Shown here: one piece after another, positions 33,419 to 42,514 of the stretch
How positions within the stretch are numbered: the first letter of the stretch is position 1
Layout of the letters: each line of letters begins with the position of its first letter
NCBI GenBank assembly: GCA_036375165.1
Contig: DASUSI010000030.1
Location: 1-64,000, forward strand
Reading direction: 5' to 3'
Origin: WHSM01 sp036375165
GTDB taxonomy: Bacteria > Actinomycetota > Actinomycetes > Mycobacteriales > Micromonosporaceae
Length of the DNA: 64,000 nt
The notes under the pieces: generated by a model
The model's database searches: none
The model's input: only the letters and a program-made list of their open reading frames with translations
What the model was told of the DNA's origin: nothing
Program-made: the position numbers and the translations under genes

Positions 33419-33451
33419 GGCATGTCACCTGGTAGGCAGAGCGGACATGCC
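33419..33451. repeat. inverted repeat GGCATGTC-N17-GACATGCC
   Basis: Perfect 8-base arms (33419-33426 and 33444-33451) around a 17-base spacer, a few bases upstream of the Shine-Dalgarno of the secreted nuclease gene. It may be an operator or an mRNA hairpin that affects translation. No T-run follows, so it is not a classical terminator. Confidence 0.4.
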
Positions 33452-33471
33452 TCACCGAAGGAGGTCACACC

Positions 33472-35340
33472 GTGCGTGTCGGATTTGGAGTGCGGCCGGT
33501 CTGCCGGAACCGCCGCACCAGGTACACGTTGGCGATATTCAGCGTGCTGGCGTTGGCGTCCGGGCAGGCCGTGTTGGCGGCCACACCAGCTGCGGCCGCG
33601 GAAGGGATCGCGATCCACGACATCCAGGGTGCGGCCCACCGCTCGCCGCTGGCTGGACAGTCCGTCACCGACGTGGCGGCGGTCGTGACCGCGATCAGCC
33701 GCAACGGCTTCTGGATGCAGGATCCGCAACCCGACGCCGACCCCGCCACCAGCGAGGGCATCTTCGTGTTCACCCGCACCGCCCCATCGGTGCGGGCAGG
33801 CGACCAGGTCACCGTCTCGGGGATGGTCACCGAGTTCCGGCCCGGCAACGACCCCACCAATCTCACCACCACCGAGCTCACGTCGCCGGCCGTGACGGTC
33901 ACCGGGACCGGGCTTGAGCCGCCCACCGCCGCCGGGCTCGGTCCCGGTGGGCTCACCCCGCCGGTCCCGGTGCGCGCCGACGCCCCCGGCGACGTGGAAC
34001 AGGCCGGATTCGACCCCAGCCGACACGGGCTGGACTTCTACGAGTCCCTGGAAGGGATGCTGGTACGGGTCGCGGACGCGGTGGCCACCGGCCCCCGGAA
34101 CCGGTTCGGAGAACTGTCCGTGCTGCCCGCGGGTGCCGGTGAACCGAGGACGGTTCGCGGCGGCGTGCGGTACACGTACCTGGACGCGAACACCGAACGG
34201 GTGATCCTGGACGACGTCCTGGCGTCGATCCCGGTAGCCAACACCGGGGACCGACTGCCCGGCAACGTCGACGGGGTGCTCGACTACAGCTTCGGCAACT
34301 ACAAGTTACTGGCGCTGGCCCGCCCGGTGGTCGAGTCGGTGGGCCTGCCCCGGGAGACCACCGCACCGCAGGCGAGCAACCAGCTCGCGGTCGCCACGTA
34401 CAACGTGGAGAACCTGGATCCGGGCGACCCGGCGGCGAAGTTCGAACGACTCGCCCGGGGCATCACCGAGCATCTGGCCTCGCCGGACATCATCGCCTTG
34501 GAGGAGATCCAGGACAATTCCGGTCCGCGCAACGACGGGGTGACCACGGCTGACGTCACCTACACGAAACTCGTCGACGCTGTCCAGGCGGTCGGCGGCC
34601 CCCGGTACGACTACCGGCAGATCGACCCGCGGAACCTCACCGATGGTGGCGAGCCGGGCGGCAATATCCGGGTCGGCTTCCTGTTCCGCACCGACCGGGA
34701 GCTGGAGTTCGTGGACCGGCCAGGCGGGGACGCCACCACGGCGACCCGGCCGATCGAGATCGACAACCGGGTCGCCCTGAGCTTCTCCCCCGGCCGGGTC
34801 GATCCCGGCAACCCAGCGTGGCAGGACTCCCGCAAGCCGCTCGCGGGTGAGTTCCGGTTCCGGGGCAAGACGTTCGTCGTGGTCGCCAACCACTTCAACA
34901 GCAAGGGCGGTGACCAGCCGCTGATGGGCCGGTTCCAGCCGCCCACCCGAGGCTCTGAACAGCAACGCCACGCCCAGGCAACGGTGCTGCGGGGGTTCCT
35001 GGACGAGATCTTCGCGATCCAGCCGGACGCTGGGGTGGTGGTGCTCGGGGACATCAACGACTTCGAGTTCAGCCGGACGGTGGACATTCTGGTCGGCAAC
35101 GGTTCGATGGTCGACCTGCCCCGGGAACTTCCCGAACCCGAGCGGTACACGTACGTCTTCGACGGCAACTCCCAGGTACTCGACCAGATCCTGGTCTCGG
35201 AGTCGCTCAGCGACGACGATGCGTACGGCTACGCGTACGACGTCGTGCACATCAACGCCGAATACGCCGACCAGGCGTCAGACCACGACCCCCAGGTGGT
35301 GCGGCTGACCGTACGACCGGCAGGCAAGGACCACGGCTGA
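33472..35340 (+). CDS. secreted endonuclease/exonuclease/phosphatase-family nuclease
   Basis: 622 residues from GTG with GAAGGAGG upstream. A signal peptide ends near residue 43 (AAAAEGIAIHDIQG). Residues of about 44-175 resemble the OB/LTD-type extension of extracellular nucleases (SRNGFWMQDPQPDADP). The catalytic EEP domain starts at about 300: VATYNVENLDPGDP, IIALEEIQDNSG, FVVVANHFNSKGG, VVLGDINDFEF and SDHDPQVVRL, giving all metal and His residues. It probably degrades extracellular DNA for phosphate or nucleosides, as ExeM/NucH-like enzymes do. Confidence 0.9.
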   Translation: MRVGFGVRPVCRNRRTRYTLAIFSVLALASGQAVLAATPAAAAEGIAIHDIQGAAHRSPLAGQSVTDVAAVVTAISRNGFWMQDPQPDADPATSEGIFVFTRTAPSVRAGDQVTVSGMVTEFRPGNDPTNLTTTELTSPAVTVTGTGLEPPTAAGLGPGGLTPPVPVRADAPGDVEQAGFDPSRHGLDFYESLEGMLVRVADAVATGPRNRFGELSVLPAGAGEPRTVRGGVRYTYLDANTERVILDDVLASIPVANTGDRLPGNVDGVLDYSFGNYKLLALARPVVESVGLPRETTAPQASNQLAVATYNVENLDPGDPAAKFERLARGITEHLASPDIIALEEIQDNSGPRNDGVTTADVTYTKLVDAVQAVGGPRYDYRQIDPRNLTDGGEPGGNIRVGFLFRTDRELEFVDRPGGDATTATRPIEIDNRVALSFSPGRVDPGNPAWQDSRKPLAGEFRFRGKTFVVVANHFNSKGGDQPLMGRFQPPTRGSEQQRHAQATVLRGFLDEIFAIQPDAGVVVLGDINDFEFSRTVDILVGNGSMVDLPRELPEPERYTYVFDGNSQVLDQILVSESLSDDDAYGYAYDVVHINAEYADQASDHDPQVVRLTVRPAGKDHG

Positions 35341-35350
35341 CCCGGGCCGG

Positions 35351-35884
35351 TCAGGGGCCTGGCGGCTCCGGGTCCCTGGCCGGGCCCTTGGCGGCATCGG
35401 GTCGGCCGACGCTGCCCGTGCGGTACGTCTCCCACAGGTTGCGCAGGTAGAAGACCTTCGGCTCGAACTCCGGGTCCCGGCACAGCCATTTCCCGTCGTA
35501 CGGTGCGAAAAGCCGCCAGCGGGTCCCGGAGACCTGCCCGATCACCACGAAGGTGTACCAGCCCTGCCGCTCGGTACGGATGTCGAGCACCTGATGCCAC
35601 GCCACGAAACGGGACGCGGAGGCCCGGTATGCCACCCGGGTCAGGCCCTGCGCGGTGGCGTCCACGCCGCCGTGCCGCATCACCTCGGAGAACACCACGA
35701 AGACCCCGGTCGCGACCAGCGGGACGAACACCAGGTAGACCAGTGGTGAGCGGGAACCCCAGAATGCCACCACCACGACAGCCGCCGTGGCCACGGTGCC
35801 GACCACAAGGCCCACCTGGACCGTACGCCCCAGCAGTTGCCGTACTGTCGGACGGTAGCTCGCGAGGGGCCTGTCCTCTGGCAT
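35351..35884 (-). CDS. small membrane protein with PH-like domain
   Basis: 177 residues from ATG with GGGGAGGGG upstream (MPEDRPLASYRPT). Two membrane helices (about 22-42 and 48-65: VGLVVGTVATAAVVVVAF and PLVYLVFVPLVATGVFVV) precede a beta-rich region GVDATAQGLTRVAYRASASR with ARVAWHQVLDIR-like VAWHQVLDIRTER. This is the layout of actinobacterial PH-domain membrane proteins. C-terminus Pro-rich. No function can be assigned; it faces the msrB gene across a 235-base gap in which I see nothing definite. Confidence 0.7.
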   Translation of the reverse strand: MPEDRPLASYRPTVRQLLGRTVQVGLVVGTVATAAVVVVAFWGSRSPLVYLVFVPLVATGVFVVFSEVMRHGGVDATAQGLTRVAYRASASRFVAWHQVLDIRTERQGWYTFVVIGQVSGTRWRLFAPYDGKWLCRDPEFEPKVFYLRNLWETYRTGSVGRPDAAKGPARDPEPPGP

Positions 35885-36119
35885 CGCCCCTCCCCAGCCG
35901 GCTCCGCCACGTGCCAGCGCCACGCGGGTGCTGGCCGGCCGCAGTGTGCGCCGATCGTCTCACGCCGCGACCTGCGAGACACCTGCTGACCGTAGCCCCG
36001 GTGTGTTGCCGGCGTGTCACCGGGTCCGTCGATGTTCGCGCGAGCCGCCACCCGCGGGCCGGACCGAAGGTCGGACAGCCAGGTGCCGGATGCCGAACCG
36101 GATGCGTACCGTTGGGTCC

Positions 36120-36560
36120 ATGACCCAGGCCCAGAAGTCCGAGGCGCAATGGCGCGCCGAGCTGACGCCGCAGGAGTTCCACGTACTCCGGGAGGGAGGC
36201 ACCGAGCCGCCCTGGACCGGCGAGTACACCGAAGCCAGGACCCGGGGCGTCTACCGCTGCCGGGCGTGCGGCGCGGAACTGTTCTCCAGCGAGACGAAGT
36301 TCGACTCGCACTGCGGTTGGCCGTCGTTTTTCGCGCCGCTGGCCGGCGAGCGGGTCCGGTACCTCACCGATCGCGGCATGGGCATGGTGCGCACCGAAGT
36401 CCGGTGTGCCAGTTGCGACTCGCACCTCGGCCACGTGTTCGAGGGCGAGGGCTACGACACTCCGACCGATCAACGCTACTGCGTCAACTCGATCAGCCTG
36501 ACCCTGGAACCCGCCGGCGACCAGGACTATCCCACCCAGCGCGACAGTCGCGTTGGGTGA
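36120..36560 (+). CDS. msrB: peptide-methionine (R)-S-oxide reductase
   Basis: 146 residues from ATG. Two zinc-binding CxxC pairs (CRAC and CASC), the FDSHCGWPSFF signature with a cysteine, and the C-terminal catalytic Cys in QRYCVNSISL are present. It reduces the R-epimer of methionine sulfoxide in proteins and needs thioredoxin or a similar donor. It is a single MsrB domain with no MsrA fused or adjacent. Confidence 0.95.
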   Translation: MTQAQKSEAQWRAELTPQEFHVLREGGTEPPWTGEYTEARTRGVYRCRACGAELFSSETKFDSHCGWPSFFAPLAGERVRYLTDRGMGMVRTEVRCASCDSHLGHVFEGEGYDTPTDQRYCVNSISLTLEPAGDQDYPTQRDSRVG

Positions 36561-36825
36561 AATACATCTCACGTAGAGCCAATCAAAGTCGGACGACGGA
36601 GTCGCTAACATCGGCCATCATGGTGAACTTCGCGTGCCGCACCATGTCGGGACACGGCCCCTGCGGGGGCCGTCCCGTGGCTGACCACTCTGCCGGTCAG
36701 TGTCACCGGGCGGCACATCCGGAGTCCCCCGGACCGGTTCCCCACACATCCGTGCGAACCGGTTGAACGACGCCCACAACAGCGCCACCGCCCTCCACGC
36801 CATACCCACGGGGAGGAACTCCTTC
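36561..36825 (+). other. 265-base leader region with strong GC hairpin upstream of a winged-helix regulator
   Basis: Contains an 8-base stem with a TGCG tetraloop (ACGGCCCC 36654-36661 and GGGGCCGT 36666-36673), not followed by T. An open frame of 48 codons (ATG 36620 to TGA 36766) spans the hairpin but has no Shine-Dalgarno and I do not call it a gene. A TAACAT hexamer at 36606-36611 lies nine bases upstream of that ATG. A 5' regulatory leader is possible. Confidence 0.35.
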
Positions 36826-37584
36826 ATGCCCGCAGCCTCCATGCCCCCAGCCGTGATCTCCCGCCCGCACCCGGACGCCGTCCGGCATCACACCACGGAC
36901 CAGTCCGGCTCCAGACCCCCGCACGAACCCGGGCCCGCGACACCCCAGGTCACCGTCACCGTCGCGGTCACAATCACCGGCGCGGACGCGATCAGCGCGG
37001 CCGACGACATCGAGGACAACCTGTGGAACCTCGCCACCGACCTGCCGGACGGCGCGTCAGTGGTCACGGTCGCCACCACGGTGGAATCGGTACGCAGTCG
37101 CGAGAACCCGCCGGCGACAGATCGCTCCCGGGTCGGGCACCGGATTCCCACCACACCCCAGGACGCCGCCGGGGACGCCATCCGCACCCCGGCCACTGAC
37201 CGGAGCACCGTCCGGACCGTACCCGTGCCGTCGGCACCGGGAACGACGGTCGCGTCCGGGCCAGTCGCCGCGCCGCTGAAGCTCTTCCCGGCCTCCAGGA
37301 TCGCGACCCTCGACGGTACACCGGTCCAGCTCACCCGCCGGGAATTCGACATGCTGCTGCACATGGCGCGCCACCCCGGCCGGGTCTTCACCCGCCAGCA
37401 ACTCTCCCTCGCCGTGTGGCAGGAGGACTTCATGCGTGGCGAGCGCACGATCGACGTCCACATCCACCGGCTCAGACTCAAACTCGCCGATCGGGGGCCG
37501 ACAATCACCACCGTGCGCGGCGTCGGCTATCGGCTGGACGCGGCGCACCGGTTGTGGTTGGCCGACGAGGCCACCGGCTCCTGA
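36826..37584 (+). CDS. winged-helix (OmpR/PhoB-type) DNA-binding protein without receiver domain
   Basis: 252 residues from ATG after a GGGGAGGA motif. Residues of about 32-75 have an alternating Val/Thr beta-strand (VTVTVAVTITGADAISAADD), about 85-150 is a disordered Pro/Thr linker, and the C-terminal about 100 residues form a PhoB-type winged helix (QLTRREFDMLLHMARHPGRV, VWQEDFMRGERTIDVHIHRL, VRGVGYRLD). There is no phospho-acceptor domain and no sensor kinase nearby, so activation must differ from a standard two-component regulator. Target unknown. Confidence 0.85.
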   Translation: MPAASMPPAVISRPHPDAVRHHTTDQSGSRPPHEPGPATPQVTVTVAVTITGADAISAADDIEDNLWNLATDLPDGASVVTVATTVESVRSRENPPATDRSRVGHRIPTTPQDAAGDAIRTPATDRSTVRTVPVPSAPGTTVASGPVAAPLKLFPASRIATLDGTPVQLTRREFDMLLHMARHPGRVFTRQQLSLAVWQEDFMRGERTIDVHIHRLRLKLADRGPTITTVRGVGYRLDAAHRLWLADEATGS

Positions 37585-37593
37585 CCCACCTCG

Positions 37594-38451
37594 CTACAGG
37601 TCACGCGGCTGGTTGCGGGTGCCACGGGTAGCCCCGATCGAGGCGGCGACCACGCATCCGATCGCGATCCATTGGGACGGTGACAGCAACTCGCCCAGGA
37701 TCACCAGCCCGGCGAGCGCCGCCACCGCGGGATCAAGGCTCATCAGCACGCCGAACACCCGCGCTGGCATCCGTCGTAGCGCTTCGATCTCCAGCGAGTA
37801 CGGCACGACCGAGGAGAGCACCGCCACCCCGGCACTGAGCACCAGCAGCCGTGGTGAAAGCAGGTCGGTGCCGGATTCGGCAATCCCGAACGGCGCGATC
37901 GCGAGTGCCGCGAAGACGGTGGCGAGCGCCAGCCCGGTGCCGCCCGGGGTGTGTCTGCCGAGCCGGGCTCCGAGCAGGATGTAGCCAGCCCAGCAGGCCC
38001 CGGCGAGGCCGGCGAAAGCGACGCCCAACCAGTCCACGGCACCCTCCGCGCCCTCGGTGAGCAGCAGCACTCCGGCTCCGGCCAGCGCCGCCCACAACGC
38101 GTCGAGCCAGCGGCGCGAGCCGGCGATCGCCACCAGCAACGGCCCGAGGAACTCGATGGTGACCGCCACGCCGAGTGGGATCCTGGCGAACGCCAGGTAG
38201 ATGCTGGTGTTCATGACCCCCAGCACGGTGCCGAATGCCAACACCACCCCGACCGCCCTGGCATCCAGCCGGACCCGGGGACGCCACAACGCGACCAGGA
38301 CCAGCCCCGCGAACACCAGTCGCAGTGTGACCACCCCGATCGGGCTGGTCAGGGCGAACAGCTGTTTCGCGATCGCACCACCGAGCTGCACACTGACGAC
38401 ACCGCTGAGCACCAACGCGGTCGGCGGCACCGCTGCGAGGAGACGTTCCAT
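37594..38451 (-). CDS. EamA/RhtA-type amino acid or metabolite exporter
   Basis: 285 residues, about ten predicted membrane helices in two EamA repeats (ERLLAAVPPTALVLSG at the start; GLAGACWAGYILLGARLGRH opening the second). Sequence such as FARIPLGVAVTIEFLGPLLVA and SVVPYSLEIEALRRMPARVFG resembles RhtA, the threonine/homoserine exporter. It should pump small metabolites out of the cell; the substrate is not certain. I used ATG 38451; GTG at 38457 adds two residues. Confidence 0.85.
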   Translation of the reverse strand: MERLLAAVPPTALVLSGVVSVQLGGAIAKQLFALTSPIGVVTLRLVFAGLVLVALWRPRVRLDARAVGVVLAFGTVLGVMNTSIYLAFARIPLGVAVTIEFLGPLLVAIAGSRRWLDALWAALAGAGVLLLTEGAEGAVDWLGVAFAGLAGACWAGYILLGARLGRHTPGGTGLALATVFAALAIAPFGIAESGTDLLSPRLLVLSAGVAVLSSVVPYSLEIEALRRMPARVFGVLMSLDPAVAALAGLVILGELLSPSQWIAIGCVVAASIGATRGTRNQPRDL

Positions 38452-38569
38452 TGGCACGGCACGACGCTACGTGTCCGGTACCGGGGTATCCCCGTCACCG
38501 TTCAGGTTGCCCGCGAGGCGGAACAGGCGCAGGCTCGACCAGGGACCACGAAGCCGACAAGGGGGGATC

Positions 38570-38830
38570 ATGGCGCTCTGCGAAGTCTGCGGCAACGACT
38601 ACTGGATGACGTTCGAGGTCCGTACCGTCAGCGGGGAGAGTCACACCTTCGACTCGTTCGAATGTGCGATCCACCGGCTGGCCCCGGTCTGTGAACACTG
38701 TGAATGCAAGATCGTGGGACACGGGGTCGAGGTGGCCGGCCGGTTCTTCTGTTGCGCCCACTGTGCGCGGGCCGCGGGTGTGGAGCACGGTGAGGAACTC
38801 CGCGACGCGGTCGGCGCCCACCACGGCTGA
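38570..38830 (+). CDS. small cysteine-rich zinc protein (prokaryotic metallothionein-like)
   Basis: 86 residues from ATG with a GGGGGGAT Shine-Dalgarno. Paired cysteines and histidines MALCEVCGNDYWMTF, FECAIHRLAPVCEHCECKIVGHG and FFCCAHCARAAG fit the Pro_MT/zinc-ribbon family of actinobacteria. It likely binds one or two zinc ions, possibly as a metal buffer or a zinc-finger adaptor. The next gene starts 41 bases downstream. Confidence 0.75.
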   Translation: MALCEVCGNDYWMTFEVRTVSGESHTFDSFECAIHRLAPVCEHCECKIVGHGVEVAGRFFCCAHCARAAGVEHGEELRDAVGAHHG

Positions 38831-38871
38831 GCCGACCCGGCCACGCACCCTCACACAACTGATAATGAGAC

Positions 38872-39327
38872 GTGACCGAGATCGCGATCCACGCCGCACG
38901 GTTCGCCGACCTTGACGCCGGAACCTTGTACGCCCTGCTCAAGCTGCGAGTGGACGTCTTCGTGGTGGAGCAACGGTGCCCGTACCCGGAGTTGGACGGT
39001 CGGGACCCGCAACCCGGCACGCTGCACCTTTGGGCATCGCGGGACGGCGTACCGGTCGGCTATCTGCGGCTGGTCCAGGATCCGGACGGGACCGCCCGGA
39101 TCGGCCGGGTCTGCACCGCCCGACAGGGCCGGAGCAGCGGCCTGGCCGGCCGGTTGATGTCACACGCGCTCGCGGAGATCGGGGACCGGCCGTGTCGCCT
39201 GGACGCGCAGAGCCACCTGGTCGGCTTCTACGCCCGGTACGGGTTCGCAGCCGCCGGGCCGGAGTTCGTGGAGGACGGCATCCCCCACGTGCCGATGGCG
39301 CGGCCGGCTATGGCAACGCCGCGATAA
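38872..39327 (+). CDS. ElaA-type GNAT N-acetyltransferase
   Basis: 151 residues from GTG. LYALLKLRVDVFVVEQRCPYPELDGRDP is the ElaA hallmark; the acetyl-CoA motif A is RIGRVCTARQGRSSGLAGRLM (partly written here), with FYARYGFAAAGPEFVEDGIPH at the end. It acetylates an unknown amine. Its last 20 bases overlap the end of the convergent hemQ gene. Confidence 0.87.
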   Translation: MTEIAIHAARFADLDAGTLYALLKLRVDVFVVEQRCPYPELDGRDPQPGTLHLWASRDGVPVGYLRLVQDPDGTARIGRVCTARQGRSSGLAGRLMSHALAEIGDRPCRLDAQSHLVGFYARYGFAAAGPEFVEDGIPHVPMARPAMATPR

Positions 39328-40027
39328 TCTCCCCGATGCCGCGCCGCCGACCAGTGAAGAACGGCACTTCCTCCCGGACGTGCAGCCGCGCCCGGGACGC
39401 TCGCAGGTCACGCATCAGGTCCACGATCCGGTGCAGTTCGTCGGCCTCGAACGCCAGTAGCCACTCATAGTCGTTCAGCGCGAAACTCGCCACCGTGTTG
39501 GCACGCACGTCCGGGTAGCCCCGCGCCATCCGGCCATGCTCGGCCAGCATGTCCCGGCGCTCGGCGTCCGGCAGCAGGTACCAGTCGTACGAGCGGACGA
39601 ACGGATACACGCACAGGTAGGTCCTGGCCGCCTCGCCGGCCAGAAACGCCGGGATGTGGCTCTTGTTGAACTCAGCCGGCCGGTGCAGCGCCATCGCCGA
39701 CCACACCGGTGCCAGGTGCCGCCCCAGGGCGCTGCGGCGCAGCAGGCCGTACCCGTCCTGCAGCGCATCCGAACTGGCCGCGTGCCACCACACCATCAGG
39801 TCGGCGTCCGCCCGCAGGCCGGATACCTCGTACGTGCCACGCACCACCACGTCCTTGGCGGCGAGCTGCTCGATGAGCGCCTCTGCCTCGCCGGTCAGGT
39901 CGTCCCGGAGCGCCGGAAATGGGCTCGCCGCCCGAAACACCGACCACATCGTGTAACGGATGGTGTCGTTCAACTCCCGGATCCGGGAGGCATTCGGATT
40001 GCTGGCGGACTGCGAAGGACCGGTCAT
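39308..40027 (-). CDS. hemQ: coproheme decarboxylase (chlorite-dismutase fold)
   Basis: 239 residues. The final enzyme of the coproporphyrin-dependent heme route: it decarboxylates coproheme III to heme b. RYTMWSVFRA near the start, VRSYDWYLLPDAERR with the catalytic-type Tyr, and MLAEHGRMARGYPD with the axial His are visible. ATGA overlap with the hemY-type gene shows co-translation. Matches the remembered position of Rv2676c. Start ATG 40027. Confidence 0.92.
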   Translation of the reverse strand: MTGPSQSASNPNASRIRELNDTIRYTMWSVFRAASPFPALRDDLTGEAEALIEQLAAKDVVVRGTYEVSGLRADADLMVWWHAASSDALQDGYGLLRRSALGRHLAPVWSAMALHRPAEFNKSHIPAFLAGEAARTYLCVYPFVRSYDWYLLPDAERRDMLAEHGRMARGYPDVRANTVASFALNDYEWLLAFEADELHRIVDLMRDLRASRARLHVREEVPFFTGRRRGIGEIIAALP

Positions 40028-41388
40028 ATCCCCGATTCTCGCAAGCTCGCCAGGACCGCCGACGCGGCGGTCCACCCGGAGCGGACGCACGCCGGGATGC
40101 CGACCCCGTCATACGCCGCCCCGCACACCGCGAGCCCTGGGCGCTGCGCCACGTCCTGACGGATCCGGCGTACCCGGTCGACGTGGCCGACGGCGTACTG
40201 CGGCAATCCGCCACCCCAGCGGGTGACCCGGCTCGCGACCGGGACGGCGCTCACCCCGGTCAGTTCGGCGACCTCCCGGACCGCGACGGCGACCAGGTCC
40301 GGGTCGTCACGGTGCAGTACCCGCTCCTCGCCGTACCGGCCGATCGATGCCCGGACCACGGTGTGGCGTCCGTCGTCCAGATGGGCCCACTTCTGCGAGG
40401 AGAACGTCAGGGCCTTGACGGTACGGCCCTCGGTCACCGGGACCAGCAGCCCGCTGCCGGCGGGCAGCGCCACCTTGGGATAGATCAAGGTGATGATGGC
40501 CAGGCTGGCGTACTCGATCCGGGACAGTTCATGGCACGCCCACGGCGCCACGTCACGCAGCATGGAGCCGGCCTTCGCCGCTGGCACCGCGACCACCACA
40601 CCGTCCGCGTCGATCGCTGTGGGCGCCGGTGCCGGTCCGGCGACCAGCCGGAACCGTCGACCTTCGGCCCGGATCTCGCGCACCGGAAGACCCAGCCGCA
40701 GCCGCGCGCCTGACGCGTCCAGCACCGCTTGCGCGAAGCCGCCCATCCCGTCCCGCACGGTGCCGAACACCGGGCCGGACGTCCCCGTGTCCAGGGAGCG
40801 CAGTGCGGCGCGTACCAGCGACGGGTCCGCCGCCAGCCAGTCGGCCACCGCGGGCATCGTGGCCCGCAGCGAGAGCTGGTCGGCCCGACCCGCGTACACC
40901 CCGCCGAGCAGCGGATCCACCAGTCCGTCGGTGATCTCGTCGCCGAGCCGGCGGCGTACCAGGTTCCCGACCGCCACGTCCTCGGTCAGCGGCGACCCGC
41001 CCAGCGACGGCTCGTCGGTCACAGCGCGGGCCGCCTGCTCCCCGAAAGTCACCCGGATCGGCTCCGGTTCGGCCGGTACGCCGAGCAGGGTGCGGCCGGG
41101 CAGTGGACGCAGCGCGCCGCGCACCACCAGCGACGCCGACGAGGTGACGGGCGACACCAGCCTCGGACCCAGCCCGACCGCCTCGGCGAGTGCCCTGCCC
41201 TCGGGTGCCCGCAACACGAACGCCTCGGCCCCCTCGTCGACCGGGATCCCACCGACCGGGGAGGTCCGCAGCTTGCCCCCAATCCGCGAGGTCCCTTCCA
41301 CGACGGTCACCTCAGCCCCGCCGCCCCGCAGCGCCTGGGCGGCGGCCAGCCCCGCGATACCCGCTCCGACCACGACGATGTGCGGCAT
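40024..41388 (-). CDS. hemY: coproporphyrinogen/protoporphyrinogen oxidase (FAD)
   Basis: 454 residues. The FAD-binding Rossmann motif HIVVVGAGIAGLAAAQALRGGG opens the protein, and the C-terminal FAD contact region ends in GLAVCGAAYDGVGIPACVRS. EGTSRIGGKLRTS is the typical amine-oxidase-superfamily follow-up. In actinobacteria this enzyme (also called CgoX) oxidises coproporphyrinogen III before ferrochelatase and HemQ. It overlaps hemQ downstream and lies 11 bases after hemE. Confidence 0.92.
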   Translation of the reverse strand: MPHIVVVGAGIAGLAAAQALRGGGAEVTVVEGTSRIGGKLRTSPVGGIPVDEGAEAFVLRAPEGRALAEAVGLGPRLVSPVTSSASLVVRGALRPLPGRTLLGVPAEPEPIRVTFGEQAARAVTDEPSLGGSPLTEDVAVGNLVRRRLGDEITDGLVDPLLGGVYAGRADQLSLRATMPAVADWLAADPSLVRAALRSLDTGTSGPVFGTVRDGMGGFAQAVLDASGARLRLGLPVREIRAEGRRFRLVAGPAPAPTAIDADGVVVAVPAAKAGSMLRDVAPWACHELSRIEYASLAIITLIYPKVALPAGSGLLVPVTEGRTVKALTFSSQKWAHLDDGRHTVVRASIGRYGEERVLHRDDPDLVAVAVREVAELTGVSAVPVASRVTRWGGGLPQYAVGHVDRVRRIRQDVAQRPGLAVCGAAYDGVGIPACVRSGWTAASAVLASLRESGI

Positions 41389-41399
41389 CCGACCGAGCC

Positions 41400-42440
41400 T
41401 CAGGACGCGCTGTGCACCAGGGCAACCACCCTGGTGAGGATGTCGGGATCGGTGTCGGGCAGCACCCCGTGGCCCAGGTTGAAGATGTGGCCCGGTGCCT
41501 TCGCGCCCTCGGCGAGCACCCGGCGTACCTCCCGCTCCACCACCGACCAGTCCGCCAGCAGCAGCGCCGGGTCCAGGTTGCCCTGCACCGCGTACTCCGG
41601 GCCGATCCGGCGGGACGCCTCGTCCAGCGGCACCCGCCAGTCCACCCCCACCACGTCGGCACCGGCGCGCGCCATCAGTGGAAGCAGTTCCCCGGTGCCC
41701 ACCCCGAAGTGGAACCGCGGCACCCCGGTGTCGGCCAAGCCGCTCAGGACCTTGACACTGTGCGGCTGCACGTACGTCGCGTAGTCAGTCGCTGACAGGG
41801 CGCCCGCCCAGGAATCGAACAGCTGCACCGCCTGGGCGCCCGCCTCCACCTGCACCCGCAGGAAGGTCAACGAGATCTCGGCGAGCCGGTCCAGCAGCGA
41901 CGCCCACAGCCCAGGGTCACCGTGCATCAGCGCCTTGGTACGGGCCTGGTCCCGGGACGGCCCACCTTCCACCAGGTAGCTGGCCAGGGTGAACGGAGCC
42001 CCGGCGAAGCCGATCAGCGGAGTTCCCTCCAACTCCCCCACCAGGCTTTGTACGGCCTGGGCCACGAATTCAACCTGCTCGGGGTGCAGCGGCGGAATCC
42101 GGGCGAGGTCCTCGGAACGGCGTACCGGCTCGGCGATCACCGGACCGGTTCCCGGCACGATGTCCAGGTCCACCCCCACCGCCTGCAACGGCACCACGAT
42201 GTCGCTGAACAGGATCGCGGCGTCCACGCCGTGCCGGCGCACCGGCTGCAGGGTGATCTCGGTGACCAGCTCGGGCCGGCGGCACGCCTCCAACATGGGC
42301 ACGTCTTCCCGAATCTCCCGGTACTCCGGCAGGGAACGGCCCGCCTGACGCATGAACCAGACCGGGGTGTACGGCACTGGCCGGCCCCGGCAGGCGCGGA
42401 GCAGGACCGGCTGGTCGGAGGTGGTGCGTGAGTCGCTCAT
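41400..42440 (-). CDS. hemE: uroporphyrinogen decarboxylase
   Basis: 346 residues. PVWFMRQAGRSLPEYR with the two substrate-binding Args, AAILFSDIVVPLQAVG with the catalytic Asp, and GVDWRVPLDEASRRIG are diagnostic. It converts uroporphyrinogen III to coproporphyrinogen III. The start is ambiguous: ATG 42440 (MSDSRTTS) or 42449 (MTLMSDSR); neither has a clear Shine-Dalgarno. First gene of the leftward hemE-hemY-hemQ operon, divergent from the DUF3000 gene. Confidence 0.93.
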   Translation of the reverse strand: MSDSRTTSDQPVLLRACRGRPVPYTPVWFMRQAGRSLPEYREIREDVPMLEACRRPELVTEITLQPVRRHGVDAAILFSDIVVPLQAVGVDLDIVPGTGPVIAEPVRRSEDLARIPPLHPEQVEFVAQAVQSLVGELEGTPLIGFAGAPFTLASYLVEGGPSRDQARTKALMHGDPGLWASLLDRLAEISLTFLRVQVEAGAQAVQLFDSWAGALSATDYATYVQPHSVKVLSGLADTGVPRFHFGVGTGELLPLMARAGADVVGVDWRVPLDEASRRIGPEYAVQGNLDPALLLADWSVVEREVRRVLAEGAKAPGHIFNLGHGVLPDTDPDILTRVVALVHSAS

Positions 42441-42514
42441 CAGCGTCATCGTGACACGAGTCGATCTCGGCGTGGCTGCCGACCTGCCTGCCGGCACCGG
42501 CATACGCTCACTCC

